Source: Serratia sp. H1w (GTDB taxonomy: Bacteria; Pseudomonadota; Gammaproteobacteria; Enterobacterales; Enterobacteriaceae). Taken from it: 51,158 nt of DNA. Shown piece after piece: positions 26,599-36,314 of this stretch. Numbering within the stretch: position 1 is the first letter of the stretch; the number at the start of each line of letters is the position of its first letter. The stretch is from the NCBI RefSeq assembly GCF_000633355.1, contig NZ_AYMQ01000016.1:1-51158 (forward strand), read 5' to 3'. Below the pieces are notes generated by a model. That model was not told the DNA's origin. It searched no databases and saw only the letters and a program-made list of their open reading frames with translations. Both the position numbers and the translations under genes were made by a program.

Positions 26599-28065
26599 TT
26601 ATTCGTGATGGTGGGAGTCGTGCTGGCGGGAGAAGGTGACCTCCATCCGTGCACCGCCAAGCGGGCTGTCACTGAGGGTGATTTTCCCGTCATATTGCTC
26701 GATGATTTCGGCGGCAACCGACAGGCCAATCCCCTGACCGGGGCGCAGCGTATCGACGCGCTGGCCGCGCTGGAAGATCAGTTCACGCTTGCTTTCCGGG
26801 ATGCCGGGGCCGTCGTCATCAATCACGATCGTCAGGTATTTGTCCGAGTGCAACGAGGTGATTTCCACAAACTCCAGACAATATTTACAGGCGTTCTCCA
26901 ACACGTTACCCATCACCTCCATAAAGTCGTTTTTCTCGCCCATAAAGGTGACTTCGGGTGAGATATCGAGGGTGATAACCACACCTTTGCGCTGATAGAC
27001 CTTGTTCAGCGCTACGCTCAAGCTGTCGAGCAGGGCTGAAACCGAATGGATCTCACGGGTCAGCGAGGTCTGGCCTGAGTTGATGCTGGCACGGTGCAGG
27101 TAATAGCCGATCTGCTGAGAGATACGGCCAATCTGTTCGAGCATGATCGGCTCGACCTCTTCAATGGTCGTCTGTTTGCTGGAACGCAGTGAGCGCAGGG
27201 TGGTCTGCAATACCGCCAGAGGCGTTTTCAGGCTGTGAGTCAGGTCGGAAAGCGTGGTGCGATACTTGGTATAACGCTGGCGCTCGTTGCGGACCAGAAT
27301 GTTCAGGTTACGCACCAGGCCGCGCAGCTCACTGGGGGGATTTTCATCCAGTTGTTCACGCTCGCCGTTTTCCAGTTCACCCACCTGGGCGATCAGCGCC
27401 TTGATTGGCCGCAAACTCCAATAGGCGGCCAGCCACAGCAGCGGCACCACCAGCAACAGATTGGCCAACAGCACGTAGCTGAACCATTCCCACACCACGT
27501 CCGAGCGTTGCAGCTCTTGGGGAATGCTGTCGACCACCACGATGCTCAAGGCGGGCAGGCGCGCGGTGGCGGCATAGGTATTGACGGCTACCGAGTGGGT
27601 CAACGCGTTATGGTCGGTATCGTCATAATCTTTCAGCTGATCCTGGGCCTTGGGGTTATTGCCAAGCACTTCGCTACTGACGCGGGTGTCGGTGTCGATC
27701 TCATAGAAACCGGATTCTTGCAGCCACTCTTTCTGGATCAGCGTTTCCAGCTCCGGCACTGAACGCTGGCTCCACAGCAGATTGCCCTTATCGTCATAGA
27801 TAAACACCAACGTTGGGGAGTTGAGATCGAGGTCGGGCGGGATGGCAATGGTCAGTTTCTGGTCTTTCCACTGTGCCAGGCTGAAGAACAGGTTGCTCTC
27901 ACCGCGCAGCAGGCGGAAGGCGGTTTTATCAAAACTGACGATATAACCAACGACCGCCACCAGCCCATACGACAGCGACAGCGCCAGGATCACCCCGGCG
28001 GTCGCCATCAGAAAGCGGGCGCGCAGCGAGAAGGGCTTTTTATCTTTGTTGAACATGATGTTCAC
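26599..28065 (-). CDS. phoQ: PhoQ sensor histidine kinase
   Basis: PhoQ senses low Mg2+, acid pH and cationic peptides in the periplasm and phosphorylates PhoP. The protein is 488 residues (E. coli 486), with two transmembrane helices (about 18-42 and 193-215) around a PAS-like sensor. HAMP follows, then H-box His277 in [10 protein letters not shown]-box ENACKYCLE and G boxes DDDGPGIP and GQGIGLSV. Asn202 in the second helix is conserved. The acidic patch that binds Mg2+ is reduced, reading DYDDTDHN. The start drawn is GTG 28065, overlapping the phoP stop as GTGA; ATG 28056 is the alternative. Confidence 0.96.
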   Translation of the reverse strand: MNIMFNKDKKPFSLRARFLMATAGVILALSLSYGLVAVVGYIVSFDKTAFRLLRGESNLFFSLAQWKDQKLTIAIPPDLDLNSPTLVFIYDDKGNLLWSQRSVPELETLIQKEWLQESGFYEIDTDTRVSSEVLGNNPKAQDQLKDYDDTDHNALTHSVAVNTYAATARLPALSIVVVDSIPQELQRSDVVWEWFSYVLLANLLLVVPLLWLAAYWSLRPIKALIAQVGELENGEREQLDENPPSELRGLVRNLNILVRNERQRYTKYRTTLSDLTHSLKTPLAVLQTTLRSLRSSKQTTIEEVEPIMLEQIGRISQQIGYYLHRASINSGQTSLTREIHSVSALLDSLSVALNKVYQRKGVVITLDISPEVTFMGEKNDFMEVMGNVLENACKYCLEFVEITSLHSDKYLTIVIDDDGPGIPESKRELIFQRGQRVDTLRPGQGIGLSVAAEIIEQYDGKITLSDSPLGGARMEVTFSRQHDSHHHE

Positions 28066-28733
28066 TTGGCATCGAAACGATATCCTTGTCCACGCACGGT
28101 AGTGATCACCTCTTGCGGGTATTCGGCCTGGAGCTTTTTGCGCAGGCGTCCCATTAACACGTCGATGGTGTGGCTTTCGCGCAGCTCGGCATCCGGGTAG
28201 AGTTGCAACATCAACGAGTCTTTGCTGACGACTTTACCCGCATTGCGGATCAGGGTTTCGATAATTGTATACTCAAACGCCGTCAGTTTGATTTGCTGTT
28301 CGCCAACGCTCAGCTCACGGCGTGAGAGATCGATCTGGAACGGTGGCAGCACGATCACCTGCGAAGCCAGGCCGCTGTTACGGCGCATCAGGGCCTGCAT
28401 GCGGGCAATGACCTCTTCCAGATGGAAGGGCTTGGTGACGTAATCATCGGCACCGGCTTCCAGCACCGCGACCTTGTCCTGCCAGCTTTCACGGGCGGTC
28501 AGCACCAGGATCGGCAACTTCATCTGGTTGGCACGCCAGCGGCGGATCAGGCTCAGGCCATCTTCACCCGGCAACCCGAGGTCGACAATGGCGATATCTG
28601 GCGCATGCTCCTGCAGAAAGTAGTCGGCTTCTTTGGCATCTTCTGCGGCATCGACCTGATGCCCCATTTCACGCATTTGGACACTAAGATGGTGGCGCAA
28701 CAGGCCATTATCTTCAACAACCAGTACTCGCAT
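28062..28733 (-). CDS. phoP: PhoP response regulator
   Basis: PhoP is the OmpR-family transcription factor partner of PhoQ. It controls Mg2+ transport, lipid A modification and peptide resistance. The 223-residue protein has the receiver acidic pocket VVEDN, phosphorylation site Asp51 in [14 protein letters not shown], conserved Lys in [12 protein letters not shown], and a C-terminal winged helix ending [13 protein letters not shown]. It precedes phoQ with a four-base overlap. Confidence 0.97.
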   Translation of the reverse strand: MRVLVVEDNGLLRHHLSVQMREMGHQVDAAEDAKEADYFLQEHAPDIAIVDLGLPGEDGLSLIRRWRANQMKLPILVLTARESWQDKVAVLEAGADDYVTKPFHLEEVIARMQALMRRNSGLASQVIVLPPFQIDLSRRELSVGEQQIKLTAFEYTIIETLIRNAGKVVSKDSLMLQLYPDAELRESHTIDVLMGRLRKKLQAEYPQEVITTVRGQGYRFDAK

Positions 28734-28913
28734 GGCACAGACTCCTATGGATAGGTGGGGGAAACATCAGGCACCCACACTGGAAGGTTCAACGCTGGTG
28801 GCCACGTTATGGCAACGCACACCAACTGACCATTCCCTGATCGTTTCATTCTGTCGTCCATTGATTATCGGTAATAGCTGGTAAACGCAGGATAAACAGC
28901 ACAAGGGCAAAGG

Positions 28914-28930
28914 TAAACAAAACTTAAACC
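28914..28930 (-). promoter_or_regulatory. PhoP box upstream of phoPQ
   Basis: On the minus strand the site reads GGTTTAAGTTTTGTTTA, two (T/G)GTTTA hexamers spaced by five bases, the PhoP consensus. The second hexamer is 17 bases from TTTATC (a candidate -10), so the box would overlap the -35 of an autoregulated promoter. It is about 180 bases before the phoP start. Confidence 0.8.
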
Positions 28931-28978
28931 AAGGGGAGCCTGCGCAAAGTGTGAGCGCGATCGTTGCAAACCCTTAAA

Positions 28979-29023
28979 GGTATCATTAAGGTATTATATA
29001 GGTATCGTGATGATGCTAATACC
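28979..29023 (+). promoter_or_regulatory. GGTAT repeat cluster, candidate YegW operator of yegTUV
   Basis: GGTAT occurs at 28979, 28990 and 29001, exactly 11 bases apart, and its inverse ATACC is at 29019-29023. TATATA between the second and third repeats could be a -10. HutC-type GntR regulators often bind GTAT/ATAC half-sites. The assignment to YegW is inference. Confidence 0.45.
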
Positions 29024-29086
29024 AGGAACCCTACACCGCCTTTCCGTGCCGATGCCGGGAAGGTAGCCAGCAAGGATAAAAAAATA

Positions 29087-30337
29087 ATGAAACATCCTCA
29101 TCTGAAGCTGTCTGTCATGATGTTTATCGAATGGTTTATCTGGGGAGCGTGGTTTGTTCCCCTGTGGCAATACCTCAAAAAGTTGGGCTTTAAGCCAGGA
29201 GAAATTGCCTGGTCATACAGCAGTACGGCGATTGCGGCGATCCTCTCGCCGGTGCTGGTGGGCGTTATTGCCGACCGCTACTTCGCCGCGCAAAAAGTCT
29301 TGGGATGGCTACATCTGGCCGGTGGGGTGCTGATGTTAATCATCGCCTGGCAAACCACCTTTGCCACCTTCTTCCCGTTACTGGTGGTTTATGCCATCAC
29401 CTATATGCCAACCGTGGCGCTGACCAACAGCATCGCCTTTGCCAACATAACCGATACCGAAAAAGAGTTTCCACGTATCCGCGTGCTGGGCACCTTGGGC
29501 TGGATTGCCTCCGGCCTGGTGGTGGGCTTTATGCTGCCGCCGCTGCTGGGGTTACGCAATATTTCCGATAGCAACCTGCCGCTGATCATTACTGGTGTAG
29601 CCTCGATCGCGCTCGGCTTGTATAGCTTTGTGCTGCCTAACACGCCAGCCAAAGGCTCTGGCCCGGTGGACATCAAGGCGTTGCTGGGCCTGAACGCGCT
29701 AGGGTTGCTGAAGGATCGCTCATTCGCCACCTTTGCGCTGTGTTCGTTCCTGTTCTGCATGCCGTTGGCGTTCTACTACCAGTTTGCCAATGGCTACCTG
29801 ACCCAGGTTGGGTTACCGAATGCCACCGGCTGGATGACGTTGGGGCAGGTATCGGAAATCTTCGCCATGCTGGCGTTGCCGCTGCTGCTGAAGCGATATG
29901 GCATCAAAAAGGTGCTGATGCTGGGCTTCGTTACTGCGGCGATCCGCTATGTATTCTTTATCTACGGCGGCACCGCCGATGTCTGGGCCTACAGCATGCT
30001 GTTCCTGGGCATTCTGCTGCACGGTGTCAGCTACGATTTCTATTTCGTGACCGGCTATATCTACGTCGATAAAAAAGCGCCTCCGCATATGCGCACCGCC
30101 GCCCAGGGGTTGATCACCCTGATTTGCCAAGGGCTGGGCAGCTTTATCGGTAACTGGCTGGGGGGCCGTGCGATGACCACCTTCGCCCTCGAACAGCCGC
30201 GAGACGGTATGACGTTTGACTGGTTTGCCGTATGGGGTGTGGGTGCGGCGATGGTGGTGGCCGTCATGCTGCTGTTCCTGCTGTTCTTCCGTGAACGCAG
30301 CGACAACATCACCCCGATTGACGTGGCACGGTCTTAA
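29087..30337 (+). CDS. yegT: Nucleoside:H+ symporter family transporter, YegT-like
   Basis: The protein is 416 residues with about 12 predicted helices. It starts MKHPHLKLSVMMFIEWFIWGAWFVPLW, the usual beginning of the NupG/XapB/YegT family. The central ITDTEKEFPRIRVLGTLGWIASG is typical for it. The family imports nucleosides with protons at the inner membrane; the substrate of YegT is not established as far as I know. I chose ATG 29087 with AAGGA upstream. A 41-codon in-frame extension lacks family similarity. yegU and yegV follow on the same strand, as in E. coli. Confidence 0.9.
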   Translation: MKHPHLKLSVMMFIEWFIWGAWFVPLWQYLKKLGFKPGEIAWSYSSTAIAAILSPVLVGVIADRYFAAQKVLGWLHLAGGVLMLIIAWQTTFATFFPLLVVYAITYMPTVALTNSIAFANITDTEKEFPRIRVLGTLGWIASGLVVGFMLPPLLGLRNISDSNLPLIITGVASIALGLYSFVLPNTPAKGSGPVDIKALLGLNALGLLKDRSFATFALCSFLFCMPLAFYYQFANGYLTQVGLPNATGWMTLGQVSEIFAMLALPLLLKRYGIKKVLMLGFVTAAIRYVFFIYGGTADVWAYSMLFLGILLHGVSYDFYFVTGYIYVDKKAPPHMRTAAQGLITLICQGLGSFIGNWLGGRAMTTFALEQPRDGMTFDWFAVWGVGAAMVVAVMLLFLLFFRERSDNITPIDVARS

Positions 30338-30388
30338 TTCATTGCGCCGGGCGTGTTGCCCGGCAGGCTAAAAATTCAGGAGAAACAG

Positions 30389-31408
30389 ATGAAGCAGTTA
30401 ACCCAGGAACAACGCGTAGTGGGCGCACTCTATGGCCAAATGCTGGGCGATGCGCTCGGTATGCCGTCCGAGCTGTGGCCGCGTGAGCGGGTTAAGCGCC
30501 ATTTTGGCTGGATAGATCGCTTCCTTGATGGCCCGGCGGAAAACTCGGCCGCCTGTTATTTCAAAGCGGCGCAGTATACCGATGACACGTCGATGGCACT
30601 GGCGCTGGCCGATGCGCTGATCGAGGCCGATGGTGACGTGGTGCCGGAACTGATTGCCCGCAACGTGATCCGCTGGGTCGACAGTTTTGATGCCTTTAAC
30701 AAAAACATTCTTGGCCCAAGTTCCAAACTGGCATTGGGGGAACAGAAGAAGGGTACGCCGATTAGCGATCTGGAAAACAACGGTGTGACCAATGGTGCGG
30801 CGATGCGGGTTTCCCCACTGGGATGCGTACTGCCTTCTGCGCCATTGGAGCAGTTTTGTCAGCAGGTCTGGCTGGCTTCCAGCCCGACGCATAAATCCGA
30901 TATAGCGGTTGCCGGTGCGGTAGTGATTGCCTGGGCGGTTGCCAAAGCCGTCGAAGGGGCCAGTTGGGCTGAGATCCGTCTGGCATTGCCAGGGGTGGCC
31001 GATTACGCCCAGCGCCGCCAGAGCACCACTTTCAGCGCTTCTTTAGCTGCACGTATCGAGTTGGCCTTCCAGGTGGTGGAGCAGGCTGGCGGCACCGAGC
31101 AGGCTTCAGAACGGGTTTATCAACTGGTCGGCGCAGGGGTCAGCACCATCGAATCCGTACCGGCCGCATTGGCGATGGTCGAACTGGCGCAAAACGATCC
31201 CACCCGCTGTGCGATCCTGTGTGCCAACCTGGGGGGCGACACTGACACCATCGGCGCAATGGCCACGGCGATCTGTGGTGCCCTGAACGGCGTCGACGCG
31301 TTTGATGCAGCTATGCTGGCAGAGCTGAAACTGGTGAATCCGCTGGATATCAATCACTATGCGCAGGCCTTTCTTCGTTTCCGCCAGCGCTGGCAGGAGG
31401 GTGAATGA
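30389..31408 (+). CDS. yegU: ADP-ribosylglycohydrolase family protein, YegU-like
   Basis: This 339-residue protein belongs to the DraG/ARH family, which splits N- or O-glycosidic bonds of ADP-ribose or ribosyl compounds with two Mg ions. The metal-binding motifs are TDDT at residues 64-67 (AQYTDDTSMALA) and GGDTDTIGAM near residue 280. It lies between a nucleoside-type transporter and a sugar kinase, so a small-molecule ribosyl substrate is more likely than a protein target. The start ATG 30389 has CAGGAGA upstream. It overlaps yegV by four bases (ATGA). Confidence 0.9.
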   Translation: MKQLTQEQRVVGALYGQMLGDALGMPSELWPRERVKRHFGWIDRFLDGPAENSAACYFKAAQYTDDTSMALALADALIEADGDVVPELIARNVIRWVDSFDAFNKNILGPSSKLALGEQKKGTPISDLENNGVTNGAAMRVSPLGCVLPSAPLEQFCQQVWLASSPTHKSDIAVAGAVVIAWAVAKAVEGASWAEIRLALPGVADYAQRRQSTTFSASLAARIELAFQVVEQAGGTEQASERVYQLVGAGVSTIESVPAALAMVELAQNDPTRCAILCANLGGDTDTIGAMATAICGALNGVDAFDAAMLAELKLVNPLDINHYAQAFLRFRQRWQEGE

Positions 31409-32379
31409 GTCACGAACGACGCGAGTTATTACAAACGCTAACCCAGGGCGGCTGGCATCAGCAGTGCCCGGTGACGGTGATCGGCGCAGCGGTGATGGAT
31501 ATGGTGGTCAGCGCCGATGCCTTGCCGGTGCGCGGTGGCGATGTGTCAGCCCGGATGCAGGGGCTGCATTTAGGGGGTTGTGCGTTGAATATCGCCGTGG
31601 CCCTGCGCCAGTTGGGTATTACCAGCCGCAATCTGCTGCCGGTGGGAGAAGGCGTGTGGGCCGAGCGTCTACGTAGCGAGATGGCGCAGCGCGGCGTGAG
31701 TTCCGATCTGCAAGTGGGCGGTGAGGATAACGGCTGGTGTCTGGCGCTGGTTGAACCGGACGGAGAGCGCACCTTTATCTCTATCGATGGCATAGAAAAC
31801 CAATGGCAGCCAGAATGGTTGGCCAACGCGACGCCACAAAGCGGGCTGGTTTATCTTTCCGGTTACCAACTGGGTGCCAAACAGGGGAACGTGCTGGTGG
31901 ATTGGTTGTTGCGCTTGTCTTCAGCAGTTCGGGTGGTGCTGGATATTGGCCCGCGCATTGACGTGATGGCGGAGAGCCTGCTGCAAAGCCTGATCCGCCC
32001 AGGGATGATCCTAACGCTGAACCAGCGTGAAGCCCAGCATCTTGGCTTGCAGGAAGATATGACAGACTTCTGCCAACGGTTATGGTCAACCACCGGGCAA
32101 CTGGTGATTGTGCGCTGTGGGGGAGAAGGCGGTTATTACTTTGCAGGGCCGGAAGATCACGGTTGGATCGCCGCACGTCAGGTCAAGGTAGTAGACAGCA
32201 TTGGTGCTGGAGACAGCCATAGCGCAGGCCTGCTCGCCGGGTTAGCATTGGGCCTGAGCGCTCGCCAAAGCATGATGCTGGCCAATAGCATCGCCGGTTA
32301 CGTGGTATCACAAGCCGGTGGGGACTGTGCGCCAACCTTGGCTCAGTTACTGGCCAGCGAGGAACTCAATCCTCGCTGA
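31405..32379 (+). CDS. yegV: PfkB-family carbohydrate kinase, YegV-like
   Basis: This 324-residue ribokinase-family protein should phosphorylate a sugar or nucleoside in the cytoplasm. The N-terminal lid is VTVIGAAVMDMVVSADALPVRGGD, and the glycine motif GGCALNIAVALRQLG follows. The second signature is DSIGAGDSHSAGLLAGLA, where Asp of GAGD is the catalytic base. Its start overlaps the yegU stop (ATGA). Its end overlaps the convergent yegW gene by 14 bases. Substrate is unknown; ribose or a nucleoside fits the context. Confidence 0.9.
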   Translation: MSHERRELLQTLTQGGWHQQCPVTVIGAAVMDMVVSADALPVRGGDVSARMQGLHLGGCALNIAVALRQLGITSRNLLPVGEGVWAERLRSEMAQRGVSSDLQVGGEDNGWCLALVEPDGERTFISIDGIENQWQPEWLANATPQSGLVYLSGYQLGAKQGNVLVDWLLRLSSAVRVVLDIGPRIDVMAESLLQSLIRPGMILTLNQREAQHLGLQEDMTDFCQRLWSTTGQLVIVRCGGEGGYYFAGPEDHGWIAARQVKVVDSIGAGDSHSAGLLAGLALGLSARQSMMLANSIAGYVVSQAGGDCAPTLAQLLASEELNPR

Positions 32380-33130
32380 TAAACTCGTACATGTCGCTGC
32401 GGCAGAAGCTTTCGCTGTATTCGATCGGCTTTTTGTGGCTGTCGAACAGCGTTTGCTTGATGATCAGCAGCGGCATCGGCTCTTTCAGCTGTAGCGCCCG
32501 CAAGGTTTCGTCATCGCTCATGGCGGCGCTGACCTGGCTACGCAGCGAGCCGAGTTCCACATTGTTCAAACGGAAGTAGTCATACAGAGAAACGCCGATG
32601 TCATCGACGTTGGCTATCGCCTCTGCCACCACATAAGACACCGCCACCGACATGGGGCGTTGATCGATAAAGTGAATGCGTTTGAGTTTGTACACCAGCG
32701 TTTTTTCGGCCAGCGCCAGCTTCTCCGCCAGTGCGCTATCCGCCGTGATCTGTTCACGGCTGAGCCACATGGTGTCCGGCTTGCGGCCTTGCAGCATCAC
32801 CTCACGTGAGAAGCCTTTCACATCGGCTAATGAATAGGCCAGCTTAGGCTGCGCCACGGTATTTTGAATAAAGGTGCCATAGCCCCGTGAGCGGCCGATA
32901 ATACCATCCTGTTCCAGGCAGGCCAAAGCCTTGCGTACCGTGATGCGCGAGATGCCTAACCGTTCGGTGAAATGGCGTTCACTGGGCAGAAAATCGCCCT
33001 GGCTCAATAAGCCCAGCTCAATGGCCTGGCGTACCGATTCGTTAAAACGCAGATAGAGCGGCATAGCACCGGCGCTGGTCAGATCTTGTTGCAGTTTATC
33101 CAGCAGACGCTGGTTGGGATCCATGCTCAT
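32366..33130 (-). CDS. yegW: GntR/HutC-family regulator, YegW-like
   Basis: The protein is 254 residues. An N-terminal winged helix (LPSERHFTERLGISRITVRKAL, then GYGTFI) precedes a UTRA ligand-binding domain (VYKLKRIHFIDQRPMSVAVSYV). The HutC subfamily usually represses the neighbouring catabolic operon and is released by a sugar-phosphate or related ligand. It is convergent with yegTUV and overlaps yegV by 14 bases, so antisense interference is possible. Its likely target is the GGTAT cluster before yegT. Confidence 0.9.
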   Translation of the reverse strand: MSMDPNQRLLDKLQQDLTSAGAMPLYLRFNESVRQAIELGLLSQGDFLPSERHFTERLGISRITVRKALACLEQDGIIGRSRGYGTFIQNTVAQPKLAYSLADVKGFSREVMLQGRKPDTMWLSREQITADSALAEKLALAEKTLVYKLKRIHFIDQRPMSVAVSYVVAEAIANVDDIGVSLYDYFRLNNVELGSLRSQVSAAMSDDETLRALQLKEPMPLLIIKQTLFDSHKKPIEYSESFCRSDMYEFISED

Positions 33131-33216
33131 AGACGACCGAAATCCTGAAGCCTCAATACGATAGCTTATTTAAAGTGATTTAAGCGGGTTGCGCAACTGC
33201 ATCTGTGGAATTGATT

Positions 33217-33236
33217 GGGCCTGGTAAACCAGGCCC
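33217..33236 (-). terminator. Hairpin after the gluconate-type dehydrogenase operon
   Basis: GGGCCTGG and CCAGGCCC form a perfect eight-base-pair stem over a four-base loop. It is 11 bases beyond the cytochrome stop on the minus strand. The downstream strand reads AATCAATTCC, with few T, so it may need help or protect mRNA ends. Confidence 0.5.
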
Positions 33237-33246
33237 GGTGGGTTGA

Positions 33247-34518
33247 TTAGGGGTGGGTAGGCTTGGCGCTGCTGTTCTGCCGAATTTCTTTGACCTGATC
33301 GGCGGTGACCGGAGCGGCGTGATTACCCCAGTTGGTGCGAACAAAGGTAGCGATTTGGGCAACCTGCTGGTCGCTCAGTCGCCAGCCGAAGTCCGGCATG
33401 GTTAGCCCGGTAGGTGCGTTTGCGGTCATTGGCGTACGTGAGCCATTGAGGATGATACTGATCACCGAAGAGGGATCGTCTGCCAGCAGCGCCGGATTAT
33501 GGGCCAACTGCGGGAAGGTATTGCGATACCCCTGGCCATCGCTGCGGTGGCAGGCGGCGCAGTTGTCCAGATAAGCCTGACCACCTGGATTGCCTTTGTC
33601 GGTGGTGTAGAGTGCTAGCGGCTGGTTGGCCGGTGGCGAGGGTTGCTTATCTCCCGCAGGCAGCGACTTAAGATAGGTCGCGATCGCCTGCAAATCCTCG
33701 TCGCTCAGGTGTTGAGTGCTGTCTTGTACCACATCCACCATCGAGCCAAAAGCGGCAAACCTGTCGCTGTGGCCGGTTTTCAGGAAACGAGTCAGATCTT
33801 CAGCGCTCCAGCTACCCAGCCCGTTGATCGTATCGCCACGCAGCGTGGCGGCGTGCCAACCTTCGAGCGTCCCACCGCTCAGATAAGCGTTATCTGTCTG
33901 ATCCAGTGCCTTCTCCTGGAAGCCAATGCCGCGTGGAGTATGACAACTGCCGCAGTGGCCTAATCCCTGCACCAGATAAGCTCCACGATTCCATTGTGCA
34001 CTTTGACCCGCGTCCGGCTGATAAACGCCATCCTCGCGGAATATGCCGTCCCACATCGCCAACGGCCAGCGCATACTCAATGGCCAAGGGATATCGCTAG
34101 CCTGATTTTTCTGCATCACTGGCGTTACCCGCTGGGTGAAGTAGAGATACAGATCGTGCATATCCTCATCATTAATCTTGGCAAAGGAGGGATAAGGCAT
34201 GGCGGGATAGAGTCTGGTGCCGTCACGTGCAATGCCCTTGCGCAAGGCATCGGCAAACTCCTGTTGGCTATAGGCACCGATCCCGGTGGTTTTGTCTGGG
34301 GTGATGTTGGTGGAGTAGATGGCGCCAACCGGCGTAGTCATCTTCAATCCACCGGCAAATGCCATGCCACCGGGCGCGGTATGGCAGGCGGCGCAGTCAC
34401 CGGCACGGGCCAGATATTCGCCATGAGCTATTCGAGCAACCAGATTGGTATCATCGGCGGCCAGAGCGCCGCTGCTTAAGGCCAGCAAGGCCAGCAGCGA
34501 AGGGGTTAATCCTTTCAT
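33247..34518 (-). CDS. Triheme cytochrome c subunit of a membrane-bound sugar-acid dehydrogenase
   Basis: The protein is 423 residues with a Sec signal peptide ending near SSGALA-ADD. Three heme-binding motifs are visible, CAACH at residues 42-46, CGSCH at 189-193 and CAACH at 320-324. This triheme pattern is that of the cytochrome subunit of gluconate 2-dehydrogenase and related alcohol, fructose or sorbitol dehydrogenases, which pass electrons to ubiquinone at the periplasmic face. A start six codons earlier is possible, but ATG 34518 has AAGGAG just upstream. It follows the flavoprotein gene by 17 bases. Confidence 0.92.
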   Translation of the reverse strand: MKGLTPSLLALLALSSGALAADDTNLVARIAHGEYLARAGDCAACHTAPGGMAFAGGLKMTTPVGAIYSTNITPDKTTGIGAYSQQEFADALRKGIARDGTRLYPAMPYPSFAKINDEDMHDLYLYFTQRVTPVMQKNQASDIPWPLSMRWPLAMWDGIFREDGVYQPDAGQSAQWNRGAYLVQGLGHCGSCHTPRGIGFQEKALDQTDNAYLSGGTLEGWHAATLRGDTINGLGSWSAEDLTRFLKTGHSDRFAAFGSMVDVVQDSTQHLSDEDLQAIATYLKSLPAGDKQPSPPANQPLALYTTDKGNPGGQAYLDNCAACHRSDGQGYRNTFPQLAHNPALLADDPSSVISIILNGSRTPMTANAPTGLTMPDFGWRLSDQQVAQIATFVRTNWGNHAAPVTADQVKEIRQNSSAKPTHP

Positions 34519-34535
34519 TATTTTCTCCTTGCGCA

Positions 34536-36314
34536 TCAGACCTGAACCAGTGGACCGGGATGGTTCAGATACTGATTACGGATCGCTTCCGCCGAATAAT
34601 AGGCCAGTGCGCCGACGATCCCAGTGGGGTTATAAGCCAGGTTTTGTGGGAAGGCGCAGGCGCCGGTAACAAACACATTAGGCACGTCCCAGCATTGCAG
34701 GTATTTATTCACCACGCTGGTTTTAGGGTTATCGCCAGTGATGGCTCCGCCGGTGGTGTGGGTAGACTGATAAGGGCGCACGTCATAGTGCGAACCGCTG
34801 TCCATCACCGAAATCGCCATCTGTTTCGGCTCCATCACCTTGGCGATGTTGGCCATCTTGCTGGTAATGTGCTGAGTCATTTTGATCTCGTTATCCTTCC
34901 AGTCGAAGGTCATGCGCAGCAGCGGTAGCCCATAGGCATCGCGATAGGTCGGGTCGAGATCGAGATAGCAGTCGCGGTAGGGCATCACGGAGCCTTCGGA
35001 GCCGATGCTCATCGCGTGCAGATAATTGTCTTTGATACCCTGTTTCCAGCCGCTGCCCCAGGTAGGTGTCCCCGGCGGTAATGACATCTGCTGGATCGGG
35101 CGGCCGCCGGTGCGGGTCGCGGAAATATAGGCCCCGCCGATAAAGCCCAGCGAACCATGGTCGAAGTTTTCCGAGTTGAGATCGTCGATCACTGTGCCCG
35201 CGGCACCGGCCCCGATAAACGGGTTAAAGTGGGTGTTTTTATCGTAAAACAGCGAGATACCGCTGTTCATCTGATAGGCATAGTTCTTGCCAACGACCCC
35301 TTCGCCGGTGACCGGATCATAAGGCTTGCCGATGCCAGAGAGCAGCAGCAGACGCACGTTATGCAGTTGGAAGGCGCTGAGGATCACCAGATCCGCCGGT
35401 TGCTCGATCTGCTGACCCTGAGCGTTGACATAGGTGACGCCGGTGGCCTTTTTGCCACTGCTGTCCAGATTGACCTTGATGACCTGCGACTGAGTGCGCA
35501 ACTCAAAGTTTTTCCGCTTCATCAGCACCGGCAAAATGGTGGTCTGTGGCGACGCCTTGGAGTACATAAAGCAGCCGAAGCGTTCACAGTAACCGCAGTA
35601 GTTACAGGGGCCGAGCTGCACGCCGTAGGGATTGGTGTAAGGCTCGGAGCAGTTGGCCGCCGGAATGCTGAATGGGTGATAGCCGAGCGACTCGGCAGCC
35701 TTGCCGAACAGCGAGCCGGAATAGAGTTGCTTGAGGGGCGCAGTGGGATATTCGCGGGTGCGCGGGCCCTCAAACGGATTGCCACCCTTGATGATATTGC
35801 CTTGCAGATTGCCAGCCTTGCCTGCGGTGCCACAAACCCGCTCGAACTTATCGAAATACGGCTCCAACTCGGTATAGCTGACAGGGTAATCCTGCAACAG
35901 CATGCCTTCGGGCACCCATTTGTCGCCATATTTTTCCGTCACCGTGGTGCGCATCTTCAGATCGGCGGGCAGGGCGCGCCAGTGCATACCGTTCCAGTGG
36001 ACACCAGCCCCGCCAACGCCGTTACCGGGCAAAAAGGAGCCAAGCTGACGATAAGGTACGGCGAAATCTGCGGGGGTGTGACGCACGGTGACGGTTTCGT
36101 GCGCCATCTCCTGCTCCAGCTTCAGGCGGATGCCATAGGTCAGTTCGTCGGCAATCCGTGGATAGGCAAAATCAGGGTAGGTATCGCGTTGCTCACCGCG
36201 CTCCAGTGCCAATACGCTCAGGCCGGTTTCGGTCAGTTCCATGCCCATAATGGCACCGGTCCAACCAAAGCCGACAATCACCACGTCTACCGGTGGTTTT
36301 TTTATGCTGCTCAT
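34536..36314 (-). CDS. GMC-family flavoprotein subunit of a gluconate-type dehydrogenase
   Basis: The protein is 592 residues. The FAD motif is DVVIVGFGWTGAIMGMELTE near residue 10, the GMC flavin region is GGAGVHWNGMHWRALP, and the C-terminal part has NPTGIVGALAYYSAEAI. Cysteines 237, 240, 243 and 248 (PCNYCGYCERFGC) match the iron-sulphur site described in bacterial FAD-glucose dehydrogenases. No signal peptide is seen, so export probably rides with the Tat-targeted small subunit. The substrate is probably gluconate or another polyol or sugar acid. The order small-large-cytochrome fits the family. Confidence 0.9.
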   Translation of the reverse strand: MSSIKKPPVDVVIVGFGWTGAIMGMELTETGLSVLALERGEQRDTYPDFAYPRIADELTYGIRLKLEQEMAHETVTVRHTPADFAVPYRQLGSFLPGNGVGGAGVHWNGMHWRALPADLKMRTTVTEKYGDKWVPEGMLLQDYPVSYTELEPYFDKFERVCGTAGKAGNLQGNIIKGGNPFEGPRTREYPTAPLKQLYSGSLFGKAAESLGYHPFSIPAANCSEPYTNPYGVQLGPCNYCGYCERFGCFMYSKASPQTTILPVLMKRKNFELRTQSQVIKVNLDSSGKKATGVTYVNAQGQQIEQPADLVILSAFQLHNVRLLLLSGIGKPYDPVTGEGVVGKNYAYQMNSGISLFYDKNTHFNPFIGAGAAGTVIDDLNSENFDHGSLGFIGGAYISATRTGGRPIQQMSLPPGTPTWGSGWKQGIKDNYLHAMSIGSEGSVMPYRDCYLDLDPTYRDAYGLPLLRMTFDWKDNEIKMTQHITSKMANIAKVMEPKQMAISVMDSGSHYDVRPYQSTHTTGGAITGDNPKTSVVNKYLQCWDVPNVFVTGACAFPQNLAYNPTGIVGALAYYSAEAIRNQYLNHPGPLVQV

